Under the pieces are notes generated by a model. That model made no database searches, had not been told where the DNA came from, and saw only the letters and a program-made list of their open reading frames with translations. The position numbers were made by a program, and so were the translations under genes. A stretch of DNA of 64,000 nucleotides from a candidate division KSB1 bacterium (lineage in GTDB: Bacteria; Electryoneota; RPQS01), in assembly GCA_016214895.1 (NCBI GenBank), contig JACRMR010000025.1, positions 1 to 64,000 of the forward strand. Reading direction: 5' to 3'. Each line of letters opens with the position of its first letter. The stretch's first letter is position 1. Positions 43,453 to 51,106 of the stretch are shown here, piece after piece.

Positions 43453-43618
43453 ATTCGTTTAGAATATGCGCGAACTAAGCCTCGTGAGTTAGCAGCGATG
43501 TTCGCGGTTATCGCTGTAACGCTTTTTTAATTATGCATTTAGATATGAAGTCGTGAACCACCTGCGCGCACGAAGGCCTTGATTTTCAGGTGGAAAACCC
43601 ATAAATTCAAGGTCTTTC

Positions 43619-43694
43619 GCACCCATAGCTCAATTGGTAGAGCAACTGACTCTTAATCAGTGGGTTCCAGGTTCAAGTCCTGGTGGGTGCACCA
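43619..43694 (+). tRNA. tRNA-Lys (anticodon CTT)
   Basis: A 73-nt cloverleaf can be drawn completely: acceptor GCACCCA/TGGGTGC, D stem GCTC/GAGC, anticodon stem ACTGA/TCAGT with loop CTCTTAA (anticodon CTT), T stem CCAGG/CCTGG with loop TTCAAGT, discriminator A and an encoded CCA (43692-43694). Its 3' end adjoins an integrase gene, the standard layout of a tRNA-targeting genomic island. Confidence 0.95.
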
Positions 43695-43699
43695 GCTAA

Positions 43700-43728
43700 A
43701 AGCCCGTAGGTCAGTGACTTACGGGCTT
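43700..43728 (+). terminator. Terminator after tRNA-Lys
   Basis: AAGCCCGTA and TACGGGCTT pair over 9 bp around an 11-nt centre (itself partly paired), followed by GTTGTTT. Confidence 0.6.
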
Positions 43729-43794
43729 GTTGTTTGGGTGCTCGTTGAACATAAGTTCCGATGTAAGTCCAATGTTTAGGAACCTGTGACAAGG

Positions 43795-43827
43795 ATTTCG
43801 TCTACGAAACGTCTATATAGACGAAAT
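43795..43827. promoter_or_regulatory. Inverted repeat near the island attachment end
   Basis: ATTTCGTCTA (43795-43804) and TAGACGAAAT (43818-43827) are exact 10-bp inverted repeats, with a further direct copy of CGTCTA between them. They lie between the tRNA and the integrase, where integrase arm sites and excisionase sites normally occur. Confidence 0.45.
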
Positions 43828-43899
43828 AACTTCCGAGAATTTAGAGCACCCAGTTTTTCGTAAGGTTGACCAGACGGTTGGCCGCCCCAAGCTAAAAAG

Positions 43900-43930
43900 A
43901 AAGGGAGGTCCGAGTGATCGGTCTCCCTTT
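43900..43930 (-). terminator. Terminator of the integrase gene
   Basis: On the minus strand AAAGGGAGAC and the opposite CTCCCTTT form an imperfect stem followed by CTTTTT, immediately after the integrase stop codon. Confidence 0.6.
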
Positions 43931-44962
43931 TCAGTACGGCAACTTGTCCACCGTTCGTGCAAGATGTTCTGGTGACACGTGGCTGTAGATCATCGTCACG
44001 GTAACGTCGTGATGGCCGAGGATCTCCTGGATGGATGCCAGGTCGACACCCTTCATGACCAGATGGCTGGCGAAGGTGTGTCGCAGCGTGTGAAGCGAGA
44101 CCTTGCCTTCGATCTTGGCGCGACGGACGGAGAGCAGAAACCTCTTGCCCAACGACCAGTAGTTGATCGGAAAGACGCGATCGCCTGGCAGTGCACTAAC
44201 GGGTCGAATCGAGACCAGCATCGTATGCAGCGCGGGGTTAATCGGAATCACGCGGGACCGACCTGACTTCGTCTGAAAACCGACACGGTTCTGCACGGTG
44301 ATCGTACGTCTCTCCATGTCCAGATCGGACCAGCACACATTCACGATCTCGTTTCGCCGCATGCCGGTCCAGAGGGCAAAGTTGACAACGTGGAGCAGTT
44401 CCGGATCATCGGCAATCTCAACACGCAGTCGTTCGACTTCCGCTTCACTCAGGAATCGTGGATGCAGGTTCTTGGGCACGCGGTTCAGCCGAACCTTTGC
44501 TGCCGGGCTTTCCCTCAGTAGCCCCCGCTCCACAGCCCAGTTGAACGCTGCTTTCAGATGCCGCAACGCGACGTTCACGGAGCTCGGTTTGACCGTTTGA
44601 ATTCGAACCGCACGGAAGCGCTCGAAGTGATCAGCAGTGATTTCGCCAAGCTTCGGGTTCCCTATAACCTTGAAAAAGGCCGCGAATGCGTCGCGCTCGG
44701 TCTCGGTCGTCTTTGCAGCTTTTGTGGTGCGTGAGTGGTAAAGGTAGTTACGCATCAAGTCATCGAGTCGAATGGCCTCCCCGCGCCCCTTGCCCCATCC
44801 GTTGAGCACTAGGTCGCGTTCAACTTCGGCAGCGATCCGCTTTGCTTCTCGCATGTCAGAAGTCTTGAGGTCAACGCGCTTCCGTTTCCCGTCATGGCTG
44901 ATATCAAGATACAGTACGGTCGGACGTCCCTTCGTGATGCGAGAACGGATAATCACAGACAT
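43931..44962 (-). CDS. Tyrosine recombinase / island integrase
   Basis: A 343-aa site-specific recombinase. The N-terminal SAM-like core-binding domain spans about residues 55-150. The catalytic domain holds the first Arg in ALWTGMRRNEIVNVCWSDLD, the His-Thr-Leu-Arg-His box HTLRHTFASHLVMKGVDL, the second His in ILGHHDVTVTMIYSHV and the nucleophile Tyr in that same MIYSHVSPEHL segment. It integrates and excises circular DNA, here very probably at the 3' end of tRNA-Lys 240 bp away. Its start is one base after the stop of the excisionase-like gene, whose last codons hold its GGAGG ribosome site, so the two are co-translated. Confidence 0.95.
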   Translation of the reverse strand: MSVIIRSRITKGRPTVLYLDISHDGKRKRVDLKTSDMREAKRIAAEVERDLVLNGWGKGRGEAIRLDDLMRNYLYHSRTTKAAKTTETERDAFAAFFKVIGNPKLGEITADHFERFRAVRIQTVKPSSVNVALRHLKAAFNWAVERGLLRESPAAKVRLNRVPKNLHPRFLSEAEVERLRVEIADDPELLHVVNFALWTGMRRNEIVNVCWSDLDMERRTITVQNRVGFQTKSGRSRVIPINPALHTMLVSIRPVSALPGDRVFPINYWSLGKRFLLSVRRAKIEGKVSLHTLRHTFASHLVMKGVDLASIQEILGHHDVTVTMIYSHVSPEHLARTVDKLPY

Positions 44963-44963
44963 A

Positions 44964-45260
44964 CTATTTCAACAACCTCCTCATTGTATTCGTGGTTAGT
45001 TCATCAGTTGCTCGGTGGCCTGATCGAACCCAGTTGTCAAGTTCGTTCCTGTCCAGTCGAATCAGGCTCGAATCTGGCAGGTAGTGCCCTGGCATCGTGC
45101 CTTCGCGGACATACTGGTAGACGCGCGATCTCGAGATGCCGAGGTAAACGGCAACTTCTTCTGGCGACAGCCAGCGCTTGGGGTCCGCTGACACCCTGGT
45201 TCGCAGCTCGCGCAGCATCGCCATCACCTCCTCGTGTTTGAGATCTTGTGTCGTCGACAT
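44964..45260 (-). CDS. Excisionase-like helix-turn-helix protein
   Basis: A 98-aa protein whose middle reads WLSPEEVAVYLGISRSRVYQYVREGTMPGHYLP followed by LIRLDRNELDNWV. This is the HTH plus wing of the excisionase (MerR-like) family that bends att DNA and sets recombination direction. The N-terminal 35 residues are charged and helical (LKHEEVMAMLRELRTRV). It is one base upstream of the integrase gene and so forms an xis-int pair. Confidence 0.85.
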   Translation of the reverse strand: MSTTQDLKHEEVMAMLRELRTRVSADPKRWLSPEEVAVYLGISRSRVYQYVREGTMPGHYLPDSSLIRLDRNELDNWVRSGHRATDELTTNTMRRLLK

Positions 45261-45334
45261 CTTCTTATACCATAATTACAATCCCTCCAGCCGGTGAGCT
45301 CTTGCCGGCTTGAGGGATTTTATGTGGAGGTATC

Positions 45335-46006
45335 CTACGGACAGAGTCGTGGATACTCGAGAAAATACTTGCCGCCGGCTTTGATGAACTTCCCATACTC
45401 GTCCTCCGGATCACGATCCATTAGAATGGCCCGACACACAATGAGTACGAGATTGCGATGATCAACCAATTCACGACACCAGACAGCCCTTCGAGACTGA
45501 AACAGGTCTCCTATGGCTGCATTCCACGTCGACGCGAACTGATCTGGCAACCGGACCGGCACATTGTCCTTAGGCTCGAATGATCCGGCAGTTGTCACCG
45601 CGGCGTCGCAGATCATCATCGCATCGTTGGCAATTTGGTGGCCGCAACCAGGAAATTCATCAGTACAGTATCCCGCTTGCACGTAGATCCCGTCTACTGC
45701 CCACTTCTTGGCCGATATAGGGAGCACGTTCCATAAGGCAGCCTGCTGAATTCCGGTGCCAACCACATAAATGTCCGGAAGCCTTTCAAAGAGCTTTACC
45801 AGATGGCTGGTAGAGTGTAAAGTCCTCATAATACTGTCGTTCATGTCAGTGTTGAGGCGATCGCCGCAGGCTTGAAAGTCATGTGGGCCTGCACCGGGAT
45901 CACCCATCAGAAGAATTGACATGGTGACTTCGTCAATTGCAGGTAGTTCGAACAATCGCTCGTACTCGGCCTGCGACAGATTAAACGGGTTTGGCAGCTG
46001 TGCCAT
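45335..46006 (-). CDS. Island protein of unknown function
   Basis: A 223-aa soluble protein with a good GGAGG ribosome site. I recognise no family. Visible features are an N-terminal acidic helical region, several scattered Cys (ACGDR, GYCTDEFPGCGHQI, WCREL) and a well-ordered alpha/beta look. It is transcribed toward the xis-int pair. Codon use looks less GC-biased than in the host genes to the left. Confidence 0.6.
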   Translation of the reverse strand: MAQLPNPFNLSQAEYERLFELPAIDEVTMSILLMGDPGAGPHDFQACGDRLNTDMNDSIMRTLHSTSHLVKLFERLPDIYVVGTGIQQAALWNVLPISAKKWAVDGIYVQAGYCTDEFPGCGHQIANDAMMICDAAVTTAGSFEPKDNVPVRLPDQFASTWNAAIGDLFQSRRAVWCRELVDHRNLVLIVCRAILMDRDPEDEYGKFIKAGGKYFLEYPRLCP

Positions 46007-46057
46007 TTTATTCCTCCATTGTTAGGTTGTTAGTGCTTGACTCAATTTTCGACACGA

Positions 46058-46119
46058 ACACCCCAGGTGCCGTCGCTGATGCCGTCTGATCTAAGGATCG
46101 GGACGAACACCTGGGGTGT
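46058..46119. repeat. 12-bp perfect inverted repeat
   Basis: ACACCCCAGGTG (46058-46069) and CACCTGGGGTGT (46108-46119) are exact complements 38 nt apart. They lie between two leftward island genes and could be an operator or a long-loop terminator. Confidence 0.55.
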
Positions 46120-46130
46120 ATCGGGCGCCC

Positions 46131-46586
46131 CTACTCGGGCTCTTCGTTAAGCAGGCGGTCGAGTTCAGCCTTGTCCTTCGCGAAGTTTTCCTTCTGACTT
46201 TTCAGACTGGCTTCCAACTGAGCCAATGTCTTCTTAGCGCGGGATTTCTCGTAAGGAGTTGGGGCGTCTTCGACTTGCTTCTTTGCGGCGACAATCGTGG
46301 ATTCCTTGGCCATGATGAGCCCTGGAGCGCGTTCGGTCCGTGCCTTCACGAGACCCATCGATCTTCCACCAGTGCTCTTCGTCCTGGCGCGCCGAGCGGC
46401 CTGCTCAATCTTCGTCAGCAAAACGGTCTGAACGCCGGCATCGTAACGTTCTCGGTCTACATACTCGAGACCGGCCACGAGAATCAAAGCGCCGAACTTC
46501 TTTGCCGCACGTCGCAAGGTTTCAATGTCGGGGATACCAATCTCCTCGGCAGCCTTGCGAATCGGCAATACTGTTGATTCACTCAT
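46131..46586 (-). CDS. Island protein with HTH-like start and coiled coil
   Basis: A 151-aa protein. The N-terminus (LPIRKAAEEIGIPDIETLRRAAKKFGAL) could be a small HTH. The C-terminal 60 residues (EDAPTPYEKSRAKKTLAQLEASLKSQKENFAKDKAELDRLL) are a strong coiled coil. A GGAGGT site lies ahead of the ATG. A structural or DNA-binding accessory protein of the mobile element is possible; no family recognised. Confidence 0.6.
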   Translation of the reverse strand: MSESTVLPIRKAAEEIGIPDIETLRRAAKKFGALILVAGLEYVDRERYDAGVQTVLLTKIEQAARRARTKSTGGRSMGLVKARTERAPGLIMAKESTIVAAKKQVEDAPTPYEKSRAKKTLAQLEASLKSQKENFAKDKAELDRLLNEEPE

Positions 46587-46719
46587 TTGTGAACCTCCAT
46601 ATTTGTGTGTAGTCTGGCAGTTAACCGATTGCCGGATTCCGGCCTGTCAACACCATGCGATGACGGGGTTCGCGTTCGACAACAACTACCTCCTTTCCAT
46701 CTTGTCTCCTCATAGACTA

Positions 46720-46837
46720 GTTTTCTTATAGGGGTGCCGCTACAATCGCTTCCAAGATCATCGGCCGTCCCAATCGCCGATTCCGTCTACGTAGGGGTGG
46801 ATCCATGCCCCCACGTAGTATGGTTTTCTTATAGGGG
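46720..46837. repeat. Direct repeats flanking an inverted repeat
   Basis: GTTTTCTTATAGGGG occurs exactly at 46720-46734 and 46823-46837. Between them CTACGTAGGGG (46787-46797) and CCCCCACGTAG (46808-46818) form an 11-bp stem with one mismatch. A regulatory node or a terminator for the leftward sigma-like gene is possible. Confidence 0.5.
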
Positions 46838-46843
46838 CAGCCA

Positions 46844-47284
46844 TCAGGCCCGGCTGTTTCCCACTTGTTTTGGTCCCAAGCCCTCAGCAATCAAGACATT
46901 GCGCAACCTGCCCAACGCTCCTTCTCTTCCGTCCTTGCCACGCAGGATCTCGAAATAGCGCGGTTGGCTAATGTTCATGATCTCCGCCGCTTCCTCCTGT
47001 GTCATCTTCTCCATATGCAACTCGACCGCTTGCTTCCATCGAGGCGGCAGGTCGTCCAATGCCATCATGGCCTTGCTTGGTTCCACCTGTTGACCAGGTG
47101 CATCTTCATTCTCGCAGTCAATTTCGTCGAACGGTGCTTGCCAATTAGGATCGGCGAGCGCCTCGTCTTCGGAGATGGGACGTTGATGCAGTGCCTCCCA
47201 GTCGGTGAACAGTGTTTCGTTTTTCGCAATTCCTACAATGTCGAATCCATCCCTTGCTTGAATCTTCTTCCGTTTCAAAATCAT
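46844..47284 (-). CDS. Sigma-70 region-4-like regulatory protein
   Basis: Start MILKRKKIQARDGFDIVG at 47284 (AAGGGG site) gives 146 aa. The last 60 residues read ALDDLPPRWKQAVELHMEKMTQEEAAEIMNISQPRYFEILRGK, the pattern of sigma-70 region 4 (Leu-Pro, then helix, then Thr-Gln-Glu-Glu-Ala-Ala HTH). No region 2 is present, so it is a small regulator or a phage-type late activator rather than a complete sigma factor. It is upstream of, and reads towards, the coiled-coil and unknown island genes. Confidence 0.65.
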   Translation of the reverse strand: MILKRKKIQARDGFDIVGIAKNETLFTDWEALHQRPISEDEALADPNWQAPFDEIDCENEDAPGQQVEPSKAMMALDDLPPRWKQAVELHMEKMTQEEAAEIMNISQPRYFEILRGKDGREGALGRLRNVLIAEGLGPKQVGNSRA

Positions 47285-47507
47285 CGCCGTACCCCTTAAG
47301 CTTGGGTGTACGGCTACCGGTAGCCGATTTGTTAAGGCGTGGCCACACCTGGTGAAGCGAGAATAATCAAGTCTCGCGAACACAAAAGTACCAGTTTTAG
47401 ATGACGAAGGCAGTATCGCTAAGTCTCCAATGGTTAGCCTAACCACATCCCAGATATAGAAATGCCCAGCATTTGCCGGGCATTTAGAAGAAACAGTAGC
47501 AAGTTAT

Positions 47508-48812
47508 TCAATCAAGCGGGCCCAAGTAATCAGTTAGCCATTCCAGTTCCTCGGGCCAAAGTCCATACGAATTCCTGGGGGAGCTGAGGACAGACTTGGA
47601 CAACCCAAGATCGCTCATGTAGTTCTTAAAGCCAACGTGATTCGCCGCTTCAGCTCCGCCTGGTTCGTCCGATTCATCACGACTGATAAAACCGAGTTCA
47701 AGCAGCAAGGTGCGATAGTCCTTCCTTCTTGATTTTACGAGCTCGTTATAGGCGACTATTACCCGCCGCGCGACTAACATTCGTTGTATTCTCTCGGGAG
47801 CCTCGCGGGTCATATACTCTCGGAAGGTGACGCCTCGCACGCCCTTGTCATATTGGATCTTTGTCAATATGTCGGATGCGATTCGAGGCACATCTGTTTG
47901 ATGCCGCTTCCAGATCGCGGGGTTACGTCTTGCAATCTCGTAGTCAGACAAGTAGGATTTCTTCCATGTACTGGTTATGGCCGGCGGGAGAGGTACCTCA
48001 ACGATATCCGGATCGGTCGCTTCTATACCTTTTTGAAGGTTGTGCATAACTTCACCTTCATTCAACATTACTTTCAAGAACGAAGTCACAACGCCTGGGT
48101 TTCCGAACGCAAGCTTGATCGTCATCCCTTCAACACTTTTCCGGTCGTCAAGTGATCGCCGGTGTCCAGCGCTGCGAAGCTCATTCCAAACGACCCAAAT
48201 CAAATCGTCCATCTCATGTGTGAGTAGCTCGAGTCCGAACGGTATGATCAGGACCGTGGCGTACGAACTGCCGTCATTTCCCCATATTATTGAATTCAGC
48301 GCCTTGCGCAGACCTTTTTGTACGTCACTCACCATTACTTCATACTGACCGTTTTCTGTTCGACGCAACAGCGGCACAAAACAATATGTCACGCCATCTG
48401 TCGACTGGCTGCGCACAAATCGCAAATTGTCCGGTAATTGCTCGTCCTCAGTCGGACCATAAGCTAAATCCGAAGCATTTTCCCCGCGAGATCGGATCCA
48501 TCCATTTGTTGCAAGCTCGGGAGCGTCAAAATTCATGCGACTATCCGCCGGTAGAATGTACAACTCGTAACTCTTGATGTCCTGACTGAACCAGACGCTC
48601 ATCGAAAGCTGCAGCCTAAAGTTCGGCCATTCAAGCTCATAACTGAACGGTTGGTCGTGTTGCACCATGTATTCGGTCACTAACTGGTGCACAAAGCTCT
48701 GAGGTCCGATTGAATCGATGAGTTGAATCACTTCTTCGCTTCTGCCCCTGAGTGAGCCATCGTTTACCCAGCTGCAGAGCAAGTCCCTTATTTGTTGCTC
48801 AAACCACTCCAT
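47508..48812 (-). CDS. Unknown protein divergent from the ubiquitin-like operon
   Basis: ATG 48812 with GGAG 8 nt upstream (MEWFEQQIRDLLCSWVNDGSL) gives 434 aa; earlier in-frame codons lack a ribosome site. No family recognised. The N-terminal half looks beta-rich (FSYELEWPNFRLQLSMSVWF) with a YCFVPLLRRTENGQYEVMVSDV strand pair. The C-terminal half is helical and basic, ending LEWLTDYLGP. No catalytic motif, membrane helix or nucleotide site is visible. It shares a 197-bp upstream region with the ubiquitin-like modifier gene. It may therefore be a regulator, target or effector of that system, which is inference from position only. Confidence 0.65.
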   Translation of the reverse strand: MEWFEQQIRDLLCSWVNDGSLRGRSEEVIQLIDSIGPQSFVHQLVTEYMVQHDQPFSYELEWPNFRLQLSMSVWFSQDIKSYELYILPADSRMNFDAPELATNGWIRSRGENASDLAYGPTEDEQLPDNLRFVRSQSTDGVTYCFVPLLRRTENGQYEVMVSDVQKGLRKALNSIIWGNDGSSYATVLIIPFGLELLTHEMDDLIWVVWNELRSAGHRRSLDDRKSVEGMTIKLAFGNPGVVTSFLKVMLNEGEVMHNLQKGIEATDPDIVEVPLPPAITSTWKKSYLSDYEIARRNPAIWKRHQTDVPRIASDILTKIQYDKGVRGVTFREYMTREAPERIQRMLVARRVIVAYNELVKSRRKDYRTLLLELGFISRDESDEPGGAEAANHVGFKNYMSDLGLSKSVLSSPRNSYGLWPEELEWLTDYLGPLD

Positions 48813-49009
48813 TGCAAACGCTCCTACGTTGGGTGACAAAAATGTTATCTCCATTAAGACTATTGAGAATCTACTGAATCTAATGGAATAATGCATCCCC
48901 TAAACGGGAGAATTCAATTTAGCTCCAAAGTGAAGAAATATATGGCATAAGATGGTGGAACACATTGTGGATAACGAATTGATCACCTAACTCAGTGAGG
49001 AAGGTCGCC

Positions 49010-49225
49010 GTGAAAATCAAGGTCTTGTGCCTCGGCCGATCGGCCAAGGAAATCGAGGTCTCGCCCGAGACCACCGTCGAGCAGGCAATCCAGCAGTCCG
49101 GCTTCCCCAAGGACTCCAGCTACACCCGGCATGTCAACGGCAGTCCGGCCTTCGATTCAGACATCTTGTCGGAGGGAGCGGTATTGACCCTCGTGCCGCA
49201 GGTCAAGGGAGGCTGCAGGTCTTAA
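49010..49225 (+). CDS. Ubiquitin/ThiS-like modifier protein with Gly-Gly-Cys-Arg-Ser end
   Basis: A 71-aa beta-grasp protein. GTG 49010 is selected over the in-frame GTG 48995 because GAGGAAGG lies 5 nt upstream. Segments fit a ThiS/MoaD/ubiquitin fold: KIKVLCLGRSAKEIEVSPETTVEQAI (strand, turn, strand, helix), then TRHVNGSPAFDSDILSEGAVLTLVPQV and the end KGGCRS with Gly67-Gly68. The diglycine is followed by three residues, so trimming by the JAMM peptidase encoded two genes downstream would be needed before E1 can adenylate it. First gene of a Ubl-E2-JAMM-E1 operon. Sulfur-carrier roles (ThiS/MoaD) are possible in general but the E2 and JAMM partners argue for protein conjugation. Confidence 0.85.
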   Translation: MKIKVLCLGRSAKEIEVSPETTVEQAIQQSGFPKDSSYTRHVNGSPAFDSDILSEGAVLTLVPQVKGGCRS

Positions 49226-49236
49226 GCAGCTACCCA

Positions 49237-49284
49237 CCAACGAGAGGGCTCTGGTCGTAACTGGCTGGAGCCCTCTTTCGTTGG
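49237..49284 (+). promoter_or_regulatory. Intra-operon hairpin between modifier and E2 genes
   Basis: CCAACGAGAGGGCTC and GAGCCCTCTTTCGTTGG pair over 15 bp with a 2-nt bulge around a 16-nt loop. The 3' arm runs into the GGGAGA ribosome site of the E2-like gene. It could attenuate transcription or mask that site, raising modifier over enzyme. Confidence 0.65.
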
Positions 49285-49293
49285 GAGATAAAG

Positions 49294-50310
49294 ATGATCG
49301 AACAAATCAAAGACCTGCTGCGATTCTACTCGCAGCGCTATCATGTGCCGATCGACCTGCTGGTCGAAGCACACCAGATCGATGCATGGGATCGGAATGG
49401 GCTGATCGTTGCGATGCCGATGTCTGGGCCGGCTGAATTGCTTCTGGGAGAAGCAATATTCCACTTCGACCCAGAATTTGGACTGAAGCTGCGCGGTGAT
49501 CTGCTGGTGCAGAATGCCCAGTCCGTCGGTCGCAGCGGCAAGACGTGGCTCGCGTTGCATCTGTGCCCGGTGAACGCATCTGCAAGCGCATTCGTTCGCA
49601 ATGTGATCGATCAGCAACTGCCCAGGATGTGTCGGGAGTACAGGCACGAACAGAAAGATGCTCTCGTCGATGCAATTGCATCCTGTGTGCAGGATCGCAA
49701 GCGTGAGTTGCAATCAAGCCTGCGCGAAGATCAGTACGAGCTCGAGCGGCTCAGTCTACAGCTGATGCAATTGTCGCGGAAGATTGAAAGCGACCGGCAG
49801 ATTCTGCGGCTGTTCGAGAAGTCGGCGGAATGGATCAAGGCTCGTGCGATTCGGACGTACGTTGACCTGCTAAAGCTGGTGCCGGGATGCTATCAGCACT
49901 TTGTCATCGACGAGGAAAGCATCTTTGGGACAACGCATGAGATCGCAATCACGTATGATGATCACACCTACGTTTTTGACCCGTACGAGATCGAGATCAA
50001 CATGCGAACAGGGAAGCTGATGATCCGAGGCGGGACCAACGTGAACGACTATCTGCACCCGCACATTTCGTCAGACTCCGTTTGCTTCGGAAACATCGGA
50101 CACATGGTCAGCAGGATGACCGGCGAGCTGGATCTGTTCGGATTGTTCCAACTCGTGCACACGTTTCTCACGACGTATAATGCGAGTGATCCGTATCAAC
50201 GCATCGAGAAGTGGGACCCGAGTTGGGAAGAAGAGTGCGACGATGACGAACCGTACTGCTCTTGGTGCGACGACTATGGTCACGAGATCTGCGATTGCGA
50301 ATCCTGCTAG
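49294..50310 (+). CDS. E2 (UBC)-like protein with coiled coil and Cys-rich zinc-type tail
   Basis: A 338-aa protein started by GGGAGATAAAG. Residues 1-115 form an unrecognised domain and about 118-175 a coiled coil (QDRKRELQSSLREDQYELER). Residues about 195-300 match an E2 core: GTTHEIAITYDDHTYVFDPYEIEINM, then H255-P256-H257 (HPN box) and SSDSVCFGN with Cys264 nine residues on. That is the E2 order HPN then Ile/Val-Cys-Leu/Phe, followed by the crossover helix region LFGLFQLVHTFLTTYN. The C-terminal 30 residues are acidic with C315, C322, C325, H330, C333, C335 and C338, a likely zinc-binding unit. It should carry the modifier as a thioester and pass it to a target. The family assignment rests on these motifs and its neighbours. 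Confidence 0.75.
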   Translation: MIEQIKDLLRFYSQRYHVPIDLLVEAHQIDAWDRNGLIVAMPMSGPAELLLGEAIFHFDPEFGLKLRGDLLVQNAQSVGRSGKTWLALHLCPVNASASAFVRNVIDQQLPRMCREYRHEQKDALVDAIASCVQDRKRELQSSLREDQYELERLSLQLMQLSRKIESDRQILRLFEKSAEWIKARAIRTYVDLLKLVPGCYQHFVIDEESIFGTTHEIAITYDDHTYVFDPYEIEINMRTGKLMIRGGTNVNDYLHPHISSDSVCFGNIGHMVSRMTGELDLFGLFQLVHTFLTTYNASDPYQRIEKWDPSWEEECDDDEPYCSWCDDYGHEICDCESC

Positions 50311-50395
50311 TGGTGTGATCACTGTAACGAACATGTTGACCATGAAGAAGAAGACTGTCCAAACCGTCCTAAAGTCGAAGAAACGGAGGAAGCCG

Positions 50396-51106
50396 ATGCA
50401 GTGGCAGACGAACAAGCAGCGTGATCCGGTCAAGCTGCCGATCAAGATACAAGTGGATGCCGTTGCGATGCAGAAGCTGTGGCTCTGGACTGATCAGGCT
50501 AAAGGCGAAGTCAGTGCGTTGGGTCTGGTCGACGAGCTTCGTGATGCTGAATCTGGTGTGCTGAACGGGCTGCTCGTGACCGACTTCCTCCTGACCAAGC
50601 AAGTCTGCAGCATGGATGAGACCACGATGGATCCCGCAGGTGTAGCCGAGCTGCTCATGGATCTCGAGTCTCGAGATGTCGACACGAAGAAGCTGCGCTG
50701 CTGGGCACATAGTCACGGCGGCATGTCTGTGTTCTGGTCGGGGCAAGATGACCAGTGTATCGAGGGACTGGCGAACGGTGAATGGCTACTTAGCCTCGTT
50801 GTGAACAAGCGGCGCGACTCGATCATGCGCTTGGATCAGTACCATCCCGCGCATTTGTACATGTCTGATTGCGTCTGGGAAGTGCATTATCGAACAGCGG
50901 ACGGTCTGGCTGAAGCATGCTTTGCGGAGTTCAAGTCACAAGTCACGGAGGCCTCCGGATTGCTGATGCCGAACCTTCGTTCGGGATTTGATCACATTGC
51001 TGATTTAAAGTCTGCACACGAACGCGGCAGTCTTACGGACGAAGATCTGCAGGAGGAAATGTCGTGGTGCGGCTTGTCCATGGAAGACTTCGATGAGGTG
51101 CCATGA
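50396..51106 (+). CDS. JAMM/JAB isopeptidase
   Basis: ATG 50396 is selected by a perfect GGAGGA 5 nt upstream, giving 236 aa. The frame is open much further left and overlaps the E2-like gene, but that part has no coding character. The metal motif is complete: Glu38 in KGEVSALG, then H105-S-H107-x7-S115-x2-D118 in CWAHSHGGMSVFWSGQDD. The JAMM family cleaves isopeptide or C-terminal tails of ubiquitin-like proteins with one zinc. Here it is the obvious candidate to release Gly-Gly from the modifier precursor and to remove conjugates. The C-terminal 60 residues are charged and helical (DLKSAHERGSLTDEDLQEEM). Its stop overlaps the start of the E1 gene (ATGA). Confidence 0.92.
   Translation: MQWQTNKQRDPVKLPIKIQVDAVAMQKLWLWTDQAKGEVSALGLVDELRDAESGVLNGLLVTDFLLTKQVCSMDETTMDPAGVAELLMDLESRDVDTKKLRCWAHSHGGMSVFWSGQDDQCIEGLANGEWLLSLVVNKRRDSIMRLDQYHPAHLYMSDCVWEVHYRTADGLAEACFAEFKSQVTEASGLLMPNLRSGFDHIADLKSAHERGSLTDEDLQEEMSWCGLSMEDFDEVP

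Noticed and set aside
49010-49225. Thiamin or molybdopterin sulfur-carrier (ThiS/MoaD) role
   Set aside because: No thiamin or molybdopterin biosynthetic genes are nearby, the C-terminus is not a bare GG, and E2-like and JAMM genes share the operon.
50180-50395. Upstream extension of the JAMM gene as a longer protein
   Set aside because: The extension overlaps the E2-like gene in another frame, has no domain character, and the GGAGGA site at 50385-50390 selects ATG 50396.
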